Shown here: positions 23,754-33,059 of the stretch, piece after piece
Position numbering within the stretch: the first letter of the stretch is position 1
How the letters are laid out: every line of letters begins with the position of its first letter
DNA from: Candidatus Binatota bacterium
GTDB taxonomy: Bacteria > Desulfobacterota > Binatia > Bin18
NCBI GenBank assembly: GCA_011523265.1
Contig: WTHD01000126.1
Coordinates: 1 to 35,971 of the forward strand
DNA: 35,971 nucleotides
Reading direction: 5' to 3'
Notes under the pieces: model-generated
The model's database searches: none
What the model was told of the DNA's origin: nothing
The model's input: the letters and a program-made list of their open reading frames with translations, nothing else
Position numbers and translations under genes: made by a program

Positions 23754-25151
23754 CTAAGTCTTCGGGCCGGTCATTTCCCCTGGCCGTACCCACTCTTCAT
23801 ATTGTTCGGCGGTGACGTGGCCAAGCGCCAGGGCAGCTTCCCGCAGATTCGTCCCGTCTGCGTGTGCCTTCTTGGCAATCTCGGCTGCCTTCTCATACCC
23901 GATATGCGGGTTGAGTGCCGTCACAATCATCAAAGAGCTCCCCAGGTACTCCTCAATCGTTGGCAGATTGGGCTCGATACCGACCGCACAATGGTCGTTG
24001 AAGGCGCCACACGCGTCAGCGATGAGCTGAATGGACTCGAGAAGATTGTGGACCATCACCGGTTTAAAGACATTCAGCTGGAAGTTGCCCTGCGAACCGC
24101 CGAAGGCCACGGCCGCGTCGTTGCCGAACACCTGCACGGCGACCATCGTCAGGGCCTCTGACTGAGTCGGGTTGACCTTGCCCGGCATGATGGAAGAACC
24201 CGGTTCGTTCGCCGGAATCAGTATCTCTCCAATCCCTGCCCGCGGTCCACACGCCAGCCAGCGCACATCATTCGCGATCTTCATCAACGCCCCAGCCAGG
24301 GTCCGTAGCGAGGCACTGGCGGTAACCATGGCGTCATGGGCCGACAGGGAAGCGAATTTATTCGGCGCCGAGATGAACGTTCGCCCGGTCTCGACCGTCA
24401 TCTTGGCCGCCGCCAAGTCACCAAACTGGGGGTGGGCGTTGAGGCCGGTGCCGACCGCCGTTCCGCCGATCGCCAGTTCGCACAGTCCGGGAATGGTCCG
24501 ACGCACGTCGGCAAGCGCGGCGTCGAGTTGGGCCGCCCAGCCGCCAATCTCCTGCCCCAGGGTGATCGGTGTTGCGTCCTGCAAATGCGTGCGGCCGACC
24601 TTCACCACATCGCTAAATTTCTCAGACTTGGCGTGCAGGGTGGCGGCTAACTGACTGACGGCCGGAATCAGCACGTCTTCGAGCTGCTCGACGGCGGCGA
24701 TGTGCATTGCGGTCGGAAAGGTATCGTTCGAGCTCTGGCCGCGGTTCACATCGTCGTTGGGATGAATCGGTTTCTTTGAGCCCATCTCACCACCGGCCAG
24801 CTCGATGGCCCGATTCGAGATCACCTCGTTGGTATTCATATTGGTCTGGGTGCCCGAGCCGGTCTGGAAGACAACCAGCGGAAAGTGATCGTCAAGGGCA
24901 CCGGAGATCACCTCGTCGGCCGCTCGAACGATCAGGTCTACCTTCTCCTGGGGTAGCTGTCCCAACTCGCCGTTGGCCAGGGCCGCGCTCTTCTTGAGGA
25001 CGCCCATCGCCCGGATGATAGCCCGCGTGAAATGGAAACGCTCAACGCCGATCGGGAAGTTTGTACGCGAGCGCTGGGTCTGCGCGCCCCAGTATCGGTC
25101 GGCCGCGACTTCGACCGCTCCCATGCTATCCGTCTCGGTTCTCGTTTTCAT
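23754..25151 (-). CDS. fumC: Fumarate hydratase, class II
   Basis: 465 residues from ATG 25151, with GGTGAGGT directly before it. It is an oxygen-stable class II fumarase. The N-terminal substrate loop is [36 protein letters not shown] is the conserved central segment, and [13 protein letters not shown] at about 317-327 is the family signature with its catalytic Ser loop. The length is usual. It interconverts fumarate and malate as a tetramer in the cytoplasm. It is the last gene of the run mdh-frdABCD-fumC, 57 nt after frdD. Confidence 0.96.
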   Translation of the reverse strand: MKTRTETDSMGAVEVAADRYWGAQTQRSRTNFPIGVERFHFTRAIIRAMGVLKKSAALANGELGQLPQEKVDLIVRAADEVISGALDDHFPLVVFQTGSGTQTNMNTNEVISNRAIELAGGEMGSKKPIHPNDDVNRGQSSNDTFPTAMHIAAVEQLEDVLIPAVSQLAATLHAKSEKFSDVVKVGRTHLQDATPITLGQEIGGWAAQLDAALADVRRTIPGLCELAIGGTAVGTGLNAHPQFGDLAAAKMTVETGRTFISAPNKFASLSAHDAMVTASASLRTLAGALMKIANDVRWLACGPRAGIGEILIPANEPGSSIMPGKVNPTQSEALTMVAVQVFGNDAAVAFGGSQGNFQLNVFKPVMVHNLLESIQLIADACGAFNDHCAVGIEPNLPTIEEYLGSSLMIVTALNPHIGYEKAAEIAKKAHADGTNLREAALALGHVTAEQYEEWVRPGEMTGPKT

Positions 25152-25207
25152 ACCTCACCCTTTGCATTGAGGCCCGATCCCTGTGCAGTAGAGATCGAGC
25201 ATATGTT

Positions 25208-25555
25208 TCAGATCGCCAGCAGGACAAAGACGGTCGCCACCGTACCGACGATGGCCGCGCCATAGCAGATAACCGCAATCGGCATCTGATACCCTCTCCA
25301 ACCCGTATCATACAGGGTATGCCGGATGCGGTGAAAACAGTGGAAGAAAGGCAAAGAGAGCAGGACGAACAGGTAGAGCTTGGTGAGCGGATGGGAGACC
25401 AAAGCGTGCATCTGATGTCCAAACGCCTCTGCCGACACCCAGCCAAGAGGAACCGCTATCCCAGTCAGCACGACATGAATCGGCACCAGGAAGGCGGCAA
25501 CCATCCCACCAGCCCCGAAAAGAACCCACCAAAAAGCTTCGCCCGACTTGGCCAT
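25208..25555 (-). CDS. frdD: Fumarate reductase/succinate dehydrogenase membrane subunit D
   Basis: 115 residues from ATG 25555 with GAGGAG upstream. Three membrane helices are visible, at about 8-35, 57-80 and 92-115. FWWVLFGAGGM at the start and FHRIRHTLYD after helix II match E. coli FrdD (FWGLFGAGGM, LHRMHHAMHD) closely. With FrdC it anchors the catalytic subunits and forms the quinone site. This type D anchor carries no heme. It starts 4 nt after frdC. Confidence 0.9.
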   Translation of the reverse strand: MAKSGEAFWWVLFGAGGMVAAFLVPIHVVLTGIAVPLGWVSAEAFGHQMHALVSHPLTKLYLFVLLSLPFFHCFHRIRHTLYDTGWRGYQMPIAVICYGAAIVGTVATVFVLLAI

Positions 25556-25559
25556 GTCT

Positions 25560-25949
25560 TCAACTCCTCAGGACAATCCACATGATCACAACAGAGGTAA
25601 CCAGCCAGGCGGCGTAGTGGGAACCAGCGATGAAGACTGGCGGGACACTTTCTTCTCCCCTCCGCACGACGATGATCTTTGGGGTCAGGTTGAAAAACGT
25701 GATGGTGTGGTAGAGCGCCGCAATGAGCACCAGCAGATGGAAGACAAGCCACCCTGGCGACGCCAGCCGATCGAGAAAGGCAGTGTACGCTTCAGCTCCC
25801 TGAGCAAGCTGGGCAAGCTGGATGAGGTAGACGACTAAAAAGGCGGCAATCAACACGCTGGTCAGCTCGCGCAGCATGAAGAGCACATAATTACGCTTGC
25901 TCAGCCACCACGTCGTAGCGGATATCGGGCGTCGATACGGTTCACTCAT
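25560..25949 (-). CDS. frdC: Fumarate reductase/succinate dehydrogenase membrane subunit C
   Basis: 129 residues from ATG 25949, which overlaps the frdB stop by 4 nt (ATGA). [28 protein letters not shown] matches the start of E. coli FrdC. E28 in MLRELT corresponds to the E. coli Glu29 that helps quinone protonation. Three membrane helices are seen, with [20 protein letters not shown] as the second. It belongs to the heme-free FrdABCD complex. Confidence 0.9.
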   Translation of the reverse strand: MSEPYRRPISATTWWLSKRNYVLFMLRELTSVLIAAFLVVYLIQLAQLAQGAEAYTAFLDRLASPGWLVFHLLVLIAALYHTITFFNLTPKIIVVRRGEESVPPVFIAGSHYAAWLVTSVVIMWIVLRS

Positions 25950-26692
25950 TGCGATCCTCTCGGCAGCAGCACAGACTTGAACCAATCAATGGCTCCTGAG
26001 GCCTTGGCCTGCTGGATCGCAGCGGCTGGGTCTACGTGCTTGGGACAGACCACAGAACACTCACTCACAAAGGTACACTCCCACACCCCTTCATGCTTTG
26101 AGATGACCTCTCGCCTGGCGTCCTGGCCCTGATCACGGGAGTCGAGGTTGTAGCGCTGGGCCAGGGCAATCGCCGCTGGGCCGATGAAGTCTGGCTCCAG
26201 ACCGTAGACCGGGCAGGCCGCGTAGCACAGCATGCAGTTGATACACATGCTGAACTGCTTATAGCTGGCCAGTTCGGCCGGGCTCTGCAAATACTCCCCC
26301 TCCGAAACTGGCTTCTCTTCCTCGCGGATGATCCACGGCTGGACATCTTTGAGCTTGTGCATGAAGTCATCCATGTTGATGATCAGGTCGCGCTCGACCG
26401 GAAAATTCGCCAGCGGTTCGACCCGAATCGGCTGGGGATAATAGTCTCTGAGAAAGGCCGCGCAGCTGAGCTTGGGCTCGTCATTAACCATCATGCCACA
26501 GCTGCCGCACACACCCATATGGCAGGACCAGCGGTAGGACAAACTGCCATCCACCTCATCTTTGACATAGTTCAGCGCATCCAGGACAACCCAGTCCTCG
26601 CGGTAGGGCACGGTGTAGCTTTGGAAGGTCGGTTCTTGCTCGACCTCCGGCCGGTAGCGGAAGACCTCGAGTGTGATGCTGGGCTCAGCCAT
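25946..26692 (-). CDS. frdB: Fumarate reductase/succinate dehydrogenase iron-sulfur subunit
   Basis: 248 residues from ATG 26692, two bases after frdA. The [2Fe-2S] ligands C57, C62, C65 and C77 fall at the same numbers as in E. coli FrdB. The second set, [11 protein letters not shown] (C150, C153, C156, C160), and the third, C206, C212 and C216 ([12 protein letters not shown]), bind the [4Fe-4S] and [3Fe-4S] clusters. It passes electrons between the FAD of FrdA and the quinone in the membrane subunits. Confidence 0.95.
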   Translation of the reverse strand: MAEPSITLEVFRYRPEVEQEPTFQSYTVPYREDWVVLDALNYVKDEVDGSLSYRWSCHMGVCGSCGMMVNDEPKLSCAAFLRDYYPQPIRVEPLANFPVERDLIINMDDFMHKLKDVQPWIIREEEKPVSEGEYLQSPAELASYKQFSMCINCMLCYAACPVYGLEPDFIGPAAIALAQRYNLDSRDQGQDARREVISKHEGVWECTFVSECSVVCPKHVDPAAAIQQAKASGAIDWFKSVLLPRGSQ

Positions 26693-26694
26693 GA

Positions 26695-28452
26695 TTAATC
26701 TCCATACTTACGTTCAGCCGGGGGCCAACGGGTAATGACCACATCCCGGTACTCAATACGTGGCGGACCGTCGTCGGTTCGGTAGGCCATAGAGTGGGCC
26801 AGGAAGTTTTCGTCGTCGCGCTGGGGGTGGTCGATGCGCTGGTGAGAGCCGCGCGACTCTTTCCGCGCGACCGCGGAATAGGCCACGGCCTCGGCCACAT
26901 CCAGCATACATTCCAACTCCAGCGCTGCAGTGAGGTCGGTATTAAAGGTCAAACTGCGATCATCAAGGGTAATATTGGCAAATCGCTCCTTGAGTTCGGA
27001 TACCTTATCACAGGTCTCTTGCAGCGAGTCCTGGGTCCGATAAATGCCAGCCCCAGCCTCCATGGTCTTCGTCATCTCGGTGCGCAGGCTGGCGATGCGC
27101 TCGGTGCCACCCGTCTTGTTGATGAACTGCTGCTGGATACGCGTTTGTTCGTCTTTGGCCTTGGCTTCGAGGGCCTGAGTGTCACACCCTGGCTGTTCCT
27201 GGGCAAACGCGGCAGCCGCCCGGCCAGCCCGGGCGCCAAACACCAACAGTTCGGTGAGTGAGTTCGAGCCGAGTCGGTTGGCCCCGTTGAGGCTGACACA
27301 CGCACACTCGCCAGCCGCGAACAGACCCGACAGCGGGGTCGCGGCCTCAATATCGGTATGGATCCCACCCATCATATAGTGCACCACCGGCCGGACCGGA
27401 ATAGGCTCGTAGACCGGATCGATACCCGCATAGTTCGTGGCCAGCTCGCGCACAAAGGGAATCTTCTTGTCGATCTTTTGCTCGCCGAGGTGACGGATAT
27501 CGAGGTGGACCACGTCACCGTAGGGGCCCGGCAGGGTGTTGCCCTTGTCGTGCTCTTTGACAAAGCACTGCGACAGCTTGTCGCGCGGGCCGAGCTCCAT
27601 GGTCCGTTTCTGCGGGTGGCCGGGATCGTTGACATCCAGTGGCTTACCAAGATCGTAGTCCTGTAAGTAGCGGTAGCCATTCTTATTGACGAGAATCCCC
27701 CCCTCGCCACGGGCGGCTTCGGTGATCAGGATCCCTGTCCCTGGCAGGCCGGTAGGATGGTACTGAACGAACTCCATGTCCTTCAGTGGCACCCCAGCTC
27801 GGTAGGCCAAGGCCATGCCGTCTCCAGTCTTGATAGACCCGTTGGTTGTAAAGGGAAAGATCCGGCCAGCCCCCCCTGTACACATGATAACTGCCTTGGC
27901 GAGAACTGGCTGCACCATGCCGCTGCGCAGCTCAACGGCCGTCACTCCCTGACAGCGGCCGTTTTCTACGAGTAATGTAGTAGCAAAACACTCGTCATAG
28001 CGTGTGATCGAGGTGTACTTCAGGGACGTTTGAAACAGGGCGTGCAGCATGTGGAAACCGGTCTTGTCGGCGGCAAACCAGGTCCGCTCGATCCGCATCC
28101 CGCCAAACGGGCGTACGGCGACACGGCCGTCGGGCTCGCGGCTCCAGGGGCAGCCCCAGTGCTCCAATTGGATGAGCTCGGCGGGGGCTTCGTTGACAAA
28201 AAGCTCGACGGCATCCTGGTCCGCCATCCAGTCGGAACCGGTAATCGTGTCGTTAATATGGTCTTCCAGGCTGTCATTCTCTTTAATGACGGCGGCTGTT
28301 CCACCCTCAGCTGCAACCGTATGGCTCCGCATCGGGTAGACTTTGGAGACGAGCGCGATGTCAAGCTGAGGATTTATTTCGGCGGCGGCAATGGCAGCGC
28401 GGAGTCCCGCTCCTCCGCCCCCTATAATGAGTATGTCATGTACTGGTGCCAT
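26695..28452 (-). CDS. frdA: Fumarate reductase/succinate dehydrogenase flavoprotein subunit
   Basis: 585 residues from ATG 28452 with AAGGGA just before it. The frame is open up to 28497, but that stretch lies inside the inverted repeat and is not family-like. The FAD site [12 protein letters not shown] opens the protein. The His that holds FAD covalently is H44 in SHTVAAEGG, the same number as in E. coli Frd[33 protein letters not shown] and [10 protein letters not shown] provide the dicarboxylate and catalytic Arg/His residues. The complex either oxidises succinate or reduces fumarate; sequence alone does not settle the direction. mdh upstream and fumC downstream fit a dicarboxylate branch of the TCA cycle. 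Confidence 0.95.
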   Translation of the reverse strand: MAPVHDILIIGGGGAGLRAAIAAAEINPQLDIALVSKVYPMRSHTVAAEGGTAAVIKENDSLEDHINDTITGSDWMADQDAVELFVNEAPAELIQLEHWGCPWSREPDGRVAVRPFGGMRIERTWFAADKTGFHMLHALFQTSLKYTSITRYDECFATTLLVENGRCQGVTAVELRSGMVQPVLAKAVIMCTGGAGRIFPFTTNGSIKTGDGMALAYRAGVPLKDMEFVQYHPTGLPGTGILITEAARGEGGILVNKNGYRYLQDYDLGKPLDVNDPGHPQKRTMELGPRDKLSQCFVKEHDKGNTLPGPYGDVVHLDIRHLGEQKIDKKIPFVRELATNYAGIDPVYEPIPVRPVVHYMMGGIHTDIEAATPLSGLFAAGECACVSLNGANRLGSNSLTELLVFGARAGRAAAAFAQEQPGCDTQALEAKAKDEQTRIQQQFINKTGGTERIASLRTEMTKTMEAGAGIYRTQDSLQETCDKVSELKERFANITLDDRSLTFNTDLTAALELECMLDVAEAVAYSAVARKESRGSHQRIDHPQRDDENFLAHSMAYRTDDGPPRIEYRDVVITRWPPAERKYGD

Positions 28453-28469
28453 ACTTTCCCTTACGCTTG

Positions 28470-28524
28470 GAAAGATATCGTTGATCTCTTTTCGCATAGG
28501 GATCGGTCATCAACGATATCTTTC
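28470..28524. promoter_or_regulatory. 16-bp perfect inverted repeat before frdA
   Basis: GAAAGATATCGTTGAT (28470-28485) and ATCAACGATATCTTTC (28509-28524) are exact inverted copies with 23 bases between. The repeat lies in the 136-nt gap between mdh and frdA and ends just before the frdA ribosome site. As RNA it would be a strong stem; as DNA it could be an operator. It may set relative expression of mdh and the frd genes. There is no U-run to suggest a terminator. Confidence 0.75.
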
Positions 28525-28588
28525 TTGTCCTGAGCTTCATGGAGATGGGAGCACTTCCACTTCGTCCAGATGATCTATTCTACTGGCC

Positions 28589-29536
28589 CTATGCGCTTTG
28601 CGCCAACACATTGTCCATCGCGGCAATCAGTTCCTGTACATGACTGACCGACACCTGCATCTCCTGCTTCTCCTTGTCGCTCAACGCAATGTCCACGACC
28701 CGCTCGACACCCCCGGCGCCGATGCTCACCGGCACGCCAAAATACACGCCCTCAATCCCGTACTCTCCTTCGAGATAGGCCGCACAGGGCAGGATCTGCT
28801 TCTTGTCGTACAGGTACGCTTCAGTCATCTGAATCGCCGCAGAGGCTGGAGAATAGAATGCTGAGCCGGTCTTAAGCAGGGCCACGATTTCCCCTCCGGC
28901 TTGACGCACCCGACTCTCAATCTCCTCGAGCCGCTCGGCCGGGATCAGCCGCTCGATCGGGATACCGGCTACCTGGCAGTAGCTGCGCACCGGCACCATA
29001 TCGTCGCCATGCCCGCCTAAGACCATAGCCGTGACATTCTGGACGGACACATTCAGCTCTTGGGCAATGAAGGTCCGATAGCGGGACGAATCGAGCACCC
29101 CGGCTTGGCCAACGACCCGATGCTTGGGAAACCCAGTGACCCGCTTGGCCAAGGTCACCATTGCATCAAGCGGGTTAGTAATAACGATGAGAAGACTGTT
29201 GGGAGCATATTTTGCAATGTTCTCCGAGACTTCTCGCATGATTTTGCAGTTGATTCCCAGCAAATCATCTCGGCTCATACCCGGTTTGCGCGCCAGCCCG
29301 GCGGTGACAATACAGACATCAGCATCTTGAATCTCGGTATAACTCGTGGTCCCAACGAGGTTGACGTCGTAGCCCTCGATCGGCCCGGCTTCAAGCAGGT
29401 CCAGGGCCTTGCCCTGTGGCAGTCCGTCAATCACGTCGTACAGAACGACATCTCCGAGTCCTTTGAGGGCGCACAGATGAGCAAGGGTGCCGCCGATATT
29501 GCCCGCACCGATCAGTGCGATTTTCTTACGTGCCAT
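28589..29536 (-). CDS. mdh: Malate dehydrogenase, LDH-like type
   Basis: 315 residues from ATG 29536. The NAD site is [15 protein letters not shown], with the adenine-ribose Asp in [23 protein letters not shown] is the mobile loop with the substrate Arg residues; its Arg-Lys-Pro indicates malate rather than lactate. [10 protein letters not shown] and the catalytic His segment [11 protein letters not shown] follow. It reversibly oxidises malate to oxaloacetate in the cytoplasm. It is the first gene of the mdh-frdABCD-fumC run; the promoter should lie in 29537-29666, but I see no convincing boxes. Confidence 0.95.
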   Translation of the reverse strand: MARKKIALIGAGNIGGTLAHLCALKGLGDVVLYDVIDGLPQGKALDLLEAGPIEGYDVNLVGTTSYTEIQDADVCIVTAGLARKPGMSRDDLLGINCKIMREVSENIAKYAPNSLLIVITNPLDAMVTLAKRVTGFPKHRVVGQAGVLDSSRYRTFIAQELNVSVQNVTAMVLGGHGDDMVPVRSYCQVAGIPIERLIPAERLEEIESRVRQAGGEIVALLKTGSAFYSPASAAIQMTEAYLYDKKQILPCAAYLEGEYGIEGVYFGVPVSIGAGGVERVVDIALSDKEKQEMQVSVSHVQELIAAMDNVLAQSA

Positions 29537-29666
29537 ACCTGATGCTCCAAATGGTCATGTGGTGACAGGCTACGGAGGAAAACGAGGCCACGTTGCGTAC
29601 CACAAAAACGCTTTCCTGTCGTCTAGAGAAGGGAAGGATGCCAAAATTTACCAAACCTGTCTAGCC

Positions 29667-30054
29667 CGATAGAGACGAAGCCCCTACAAACACGCTGACC
29701 GACGGCCGGGGAGCCGATGTGGTGATTGAGGCGGCCGGAGCGTATTCGGCCTTTGCCGAGGGAGTGAAACTCGCCGCCCCAAACGGGCGCTATGTGATTG
29801 TCGGCCTCTGGTCAGGACATGGAGAGATTCCCATTGACCCGCGGTATATCAATAACCGCAACCTCAGCATCATTGGCTCGGCCCTAACCCAGCCGCAGCA
29901 CTACTACGAGGCCGTCCGGGTCGCCCAGGCGCATCACGCCGACTTTCCCATGGCCGAGGCCATCACTCACCGTTTCGCGATCGAAGAGAGCCAGCAAGCC
30001 CTCGAAGCAGTGGAGCGGCAGGAGACGATCAAGGCGCTGATTGTGCCGGCCTAG
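29667..30054 (+). pseudogene. C-terminal remnant of a zinc-type (MDR) alcohol dehydrogenase
   Basis: The coding similarity begins at about TLTDGRGADVVIEAAGA (near 29694) and runs to the normal end QETIKALIVPA. An in-frame TAG lies at 29664, and no ribosome site precedes GTG 29719. The segment has the last half of the Rossmann domain (VIEAAGAYSAFAEGV, GRYVIVGLWSG) and the C-terminal helices. The catalytic zinc domain and NAD-binding GxGxxG, some 220 residues, are absent. It cannot be an active dehydrogenase. The deletion point abuts the leader of mdh. Confidence 0.75.
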
Positions 30055-30177
30055 TCGTACCGACGCCACCGTCCGCTCATCCGTCAGGTCCAGCGGTCAC
30101 CGTGCTCGAATGATTTCCGGCAAGGTTGACACGCTGCCACCGCCGGGGCTAATGGCTTCCAAAAGGAGGGCTCGCCC

Positions 30178-31281
30178 ATGCGATTTGGCTTTCTGTCGGA
30201 ATGTGAGACACCGGAAGGGACCACCCATCACCGACGCTATTGGGAGGTCATGGACGAGGTCATCCTGGCCGAAGAGATGGGGTTTGATTTCTTCGGCACC
30301 TCAGAGCAGCACTTTCTGGTCGGCCTGGCCACGGTCTCGGCTCCCGAGGTTTTCTATCCGGCCATTGCCATGCGCACCAGCCGCATTCGGCTGCGCCACA
30401 TGGTTGTCATTCTGCCTTTTCCGTTCAACCATCCGATTCGGGTGGCCGAGCGCTTGGCCACGCTGGATATTGTCTCAAACGGACGGGCGGAATTTGGGAC
30501 GGGACGAGCCAATACCCTAGTCCAGCTTGAGGGCTTTGCCTGTCCGCTCGACGAAACGCGCGCCCGCTGGGAAGAAGCGCTCGAAATCGTGCTGAAAGCC
30601 TTCAAGGACGACCCCTTTTCGCACCAGGGCAAGTATTTCCAGATTCCGCCCCGTTCGCTCACGCCCAAGCCCGTGCAAGACCCCCACCCTCCCGTCTATA
30701 TGGTTGCCCAATCCCCGGATTCACACGAAATTGCGGCCAGCAAGGGCATTGGTGCCCTGTCGTGGGATATGTATATGGGCTGGGACTATTTTGAGAAAAG
30801 CGCCCGCCTGTATAAAGAGCAGATTCAGCAGGCGGAGCCGGTGGGAGCGTTCGTGACCAACTGCCTGAGCGCGGTCACGCTCAATTGCGCCTGCGCCGAG
30901 ACCACGGCTCAGGCGGTCGAGGAGACCCGCGAGTCGATTCTCAATTTTGCCACGCCGGTCATCGAATCCTTTTATCCCGACCTCGGCCGTCAGGCCGAAT
31001 CCTACGCCTATATGCTGGAGCTGGAAAAAATCCGGGACCGCTCCCGAGACCTTGACTGGCTCCGCAACGAGACGTCCGTTCTCGTCGGCGACCCGGACGT
31101 GTTCATCGAGCGCATTCGACGCTACCAGGAAGTTGGCGCGGACGAGGTGATCATGCGCCTGGACGGGACACATGAACAGATCATGCGCTCGATCAAACTC
31201 ATCGGCAAATACGTTATTCCCAAATTCAAAACCCCGCGCAGCGTCATCGGTGCCAGCCCGCTGCCGGGGCGAGTGCCGTAG
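30178..31281 (+). CDS. Luciferase-like (LLM) flavin-dependent oxidoreductase
   Basis: 367 residues from ATG 30178 with AAGGAGG at 30162-30168. The TIM-barrel starts MRFGFLSE and has the family segments EEMGFDFFGTSEQHF (residues 34-48), IRLRHMVVILPFPFNHPIRVAER and GRAEFGTGRAN. The end is VGDPDVFIERIRRYQEVGADEVIMRL followed by IGKYVIPKF. The family uses FMNH2 or F420 and O2 to oxidise or hydroxylate small organics, often sulfonates, alkanes or other xenobiotics. A truncated relative sits at 3301-3603. The substrate is unknown. It follows a broken alcohol dehydrogenase gene. Confidence 0.9.
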   Translation: MRFGFLSECETPEGTTHHRRYWEVMDEVILAEEMGFDFFGTSEQHFLVGLATVSAPEVFYPAIAMRTSRIRLRHMVVILPFPFNHPIRVAERLATLDIVSNGRAEFGTGRANTLVQLEGFACPLDETRARWEEALEIVLKAFKDDPFSHQGKYFQIPPRSLTPKPVQDPHPPVYMVAQSPDSHEIAASKGIGALSWDMYMGWDYFEKSARLYKEQIQQAEPVGAFVTNCLSAVTLNCACAETTAQAVEETRESILNFATPVIESFYPDLGRQAESYAYMLELEKIRDRSRDLDWLRNETSVLVGDPDVFIERIRRYQEVGADEVIMRLDGTHEQIMRSIKLIGKYVIPKFKTPRSVIGASPLPGRVP

Positions 31282-31304
31282 TCCCAGGAGCAGGAGCGCT
31301 TACG

Positions 31305-31847
31305 TCAGCCAGCCGCAGCCCCTGTTTTGAGCGTTCGGTAGCCCACGCCGAGCAGGTAGAGGTGTAAGACACAGACGCCGGCTCCGACGAGCGCAAAGAT
31401 CACCGCCTCAACAAGTAGAAACGGGGAGAGCGGCGGCCAGCGCCATACCCCGAATCCCGCGCCGTGAACCAAGTGATGGGCGTTGGCAATCACCGCCCAC
31501 ACAAAGGCTCCATGCAACAGAAAAATAACCGTATGCAACACATATTCGTGCGTCGGCAATCCTCCCAGGGGTGCCCGCGACGCTCGCTCGATTGACACAT
31601 CCCACAGGGTAAAGATCACGGCGAGGGCCTGGATGCCGAGAAAGACGGCAAAGCCGACGCTCCCCATCTCAATAAAGACCAGCATCACCACCGTAGCGGT
31701 GAGAACCAGGGCGAGCAGGGTGTGGACACCATGCTCGCGAAAACTGGAGGCGTGGGCGTAGAGGCGGTAGCAATAGATGTGATTATAGACAAAATCTATA
31801 GCGCCAACCCCGCCCCAGCCGAGCAATAACCACAGCGGTGCTTCCAT
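31305..31847 (-). CDS. Histidine-rich integral membrane protein, function unknown
   Basis: 180 residues from ATG 31847 with GAGGAATAG upstream. Five hydrophobic segments lie at about 4-22, 42-58, 62-82, 100-121 and 142-166. Histidines cluster at membrane edges: NHIYCYRLYAH, FREHGVH, HEYVLH, HGAF and HHLVH. Such patterns can bind heme, copper or iron, but I do not recognise a known family. It follows the SDR gene by 75 nt and may be the last gene of the sulfite-dehydrogenase operon. Confidence 0.7.
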   Translation of the reverse strand: MEAPLWLLLGWGGVGAIDFVYNHIYCYRLYAHASSFREHGVHTLLALVLTATVVMLVFIEMGSVGFAVFLGIQALAVIFTLWDVSIERASRAPLGGLPTHEYVLHTVIFLLHGAFVWAVIANAHHLVHGAGFGVWRWPPLSPFLLVEAVIFALVGAGVCVLHLYLLGVGYRTLKTGAAAG

Positions 31848-31922
31848 GACTATTCCTCCCTTTCGCCATATCCGGAGTCCCGGTTCAAACCACCGATTGT
31901 TTCACCTGGCTACGTACCCCTA

Positions 31923-32681
31923 CTACTGGGCGACATAGCCACCATCGACCGACATGGCGTGGCCGGTCACAAACGAGGCCGCGTCCGAACTCAACCAGAC
32001 TACGGATTCGGCGATTTCCTCCGGTTTGCCCGTTCGACCGACCGGCTCGGCCGCAACCAGGGCTTCGCCTAGTTGCGGCTGCTCAGCGGTGATGCGCTCC
32101 ACCATCGGCGTCTGGATCAGCCCAGGGCAGACGGCGTTCACCCGAATGCCGGACTTGGCGTATTCCAGGGCCGCGGTTTTGGTCAACCCAACCACCCCGT
32201 GCTTACTCGCCACATAGGCCGACATGCCGGCCACCCCGATCAAACCGGCCCCCGAGGCTGTATTCACAATCGCCCCGCCGCCCTGCTTGAGCATATGTGG
32301 CAGCTCGTATTTCATGCACAGCCACACACCGGTCAGGTTGATGTCGATCACCTTGTCAAACACGTCTTCGGGATATTCATCCGTCGAGGCGAGCCGCCCT
32401 TCGATACCCGCGTTATTATAGGCGCAGTCAATGCGGCCATAGGTGTCCACCACCGTGTTCACCATCGCCTCGACATCCGCCGCGTTTGAAACATCGACCC
32501 TAATGAAAAACGCCTCCCCACCGGCCTCTTTGACCATGCGCACCGTCTCCTCGCCGCCCTCAACCACGATATCGGCGACCGCGACTTTGGCCCCTTCACG
32601 CGCAAACGCCAGAGCCGATGCCCGGCCAATCCCCGAACCCGCGCCCGTGATGAGCGCAACTTTTCCATCCAACTGTCCCAT
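31923..32681 (-). CDS. Short-chain dehydrogenase/reductase (classical SDR)
   Basis: 252 residues from ATG 32681 with AGGAGG at 32689-32694. The frame is open to 32804, but the extension lacks family likeness. TGAGSGIG is at 12-19, the acidic D37 after β2 (VAVADIV) indicates NAD preference, and NNAG is at 89-92. The active-site triad is S143, Y156 and K160. VCPGLIQTPM is the usual post-catalytic loop and VDGGYVAQ the end. It oxidises an alcohol or reduces a ketone; the substrate is unknown. It lies 34 nt after the cytochrome gene, so it is probably co-transcribed with the sulfite dehydrogenase. Confidence 0.93.
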   Translation of the reverse strand: MGQLDGKVALITGAGSGIGRASALAFAREGAKVAVADIVVEGGEETVRMVKEAGGEAFFIRVDVSNAADVEAMVNTVVDTYGRIDCAYNNAGIEGRLASTDEYPEDVFDKVIDINLTGVWLCMKYELPHMLKQGGGAIVNTASGAGLIGVAGMSAYVASKHGVVGLTKTAALEYAKSGIRVNAVCPGLIQTPMVERITAEQPQLGEALVAAEPVGRTGKPEEIAESVVWLSSDAASFVTGHAMSVDGGYVAQ

Positions 32682-32715
32682 GCCGTTACCTCCTGTCCTT
32701 CTTTCTTCGTCTACC

Positions 32716-33057
32716 TCACTTCTCCGGTCCGTAGTGTTCGACCAGATAGTCAATAATAGCCGTTTGTTCTTGCGGTGTAATCCAGCCCGCGCCGAACTGC
32801 TCAACCATGTCCTCCATCACCCACTCCCAGGTTGCGCGATTGAGCCGCTGCGCCTGGATGAGCTGAAAGCTGTGGCAGGCCGAGCAGTATTCCCGGGTCA
32901 GCACCTCCGGGCCGGGGTTTGCCTCATCGATTACCGGCTTCTGGACTGCCGGCACTACTCCCGTTGGTTGATTGTTTTCCCCTCCAGCGGCCCATCCACA
33001 CACCAGAGCAAGCGCGCTACCGATGATCACAAGGCTCGCCGCACTCCTGGGTCGCAT
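32716..33057 (-). CDS. Small exported cytochrome c (SorB-like, partner of Mo subunit)
   Basis: 113 residues from ATG 33057. The N-terminus SAASLVIIGSALALVCGWAAGG is a Sec signal peptide. One heme c site YCSACH is at C58, C61 and H62; M83 or M86 in the WVMEDMVEQ helix could be the sixth ligand. EQTAIIDYLVEHYG is the usual final helix. It starts two bases after the Mo subunit gene ends, as in sorAB operons, and would take electrons from it in the periplasm. Confidence 0.85.
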   Translation of the reverse strand: MRPRSAASLVIIGSALALVCGWAAGGENNQPTGVVPAVQKPVIDEANPGPEVLTREYCSACHSFQLIQAQRLNRATWEWVMEDMVEQFGAGWITPQEQTAIIDYLVEHYGPEK

Positions 33058-33059
33058 GC

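Noticed and set aside
28453-28497. 15-codon N-terminal extension of frdA
   Set aside because: It lies inside the inverted repeat, has no family similarity, and ATG 28452 has a good ribosome site and gives the usual FrdA numbering (FAD His44).
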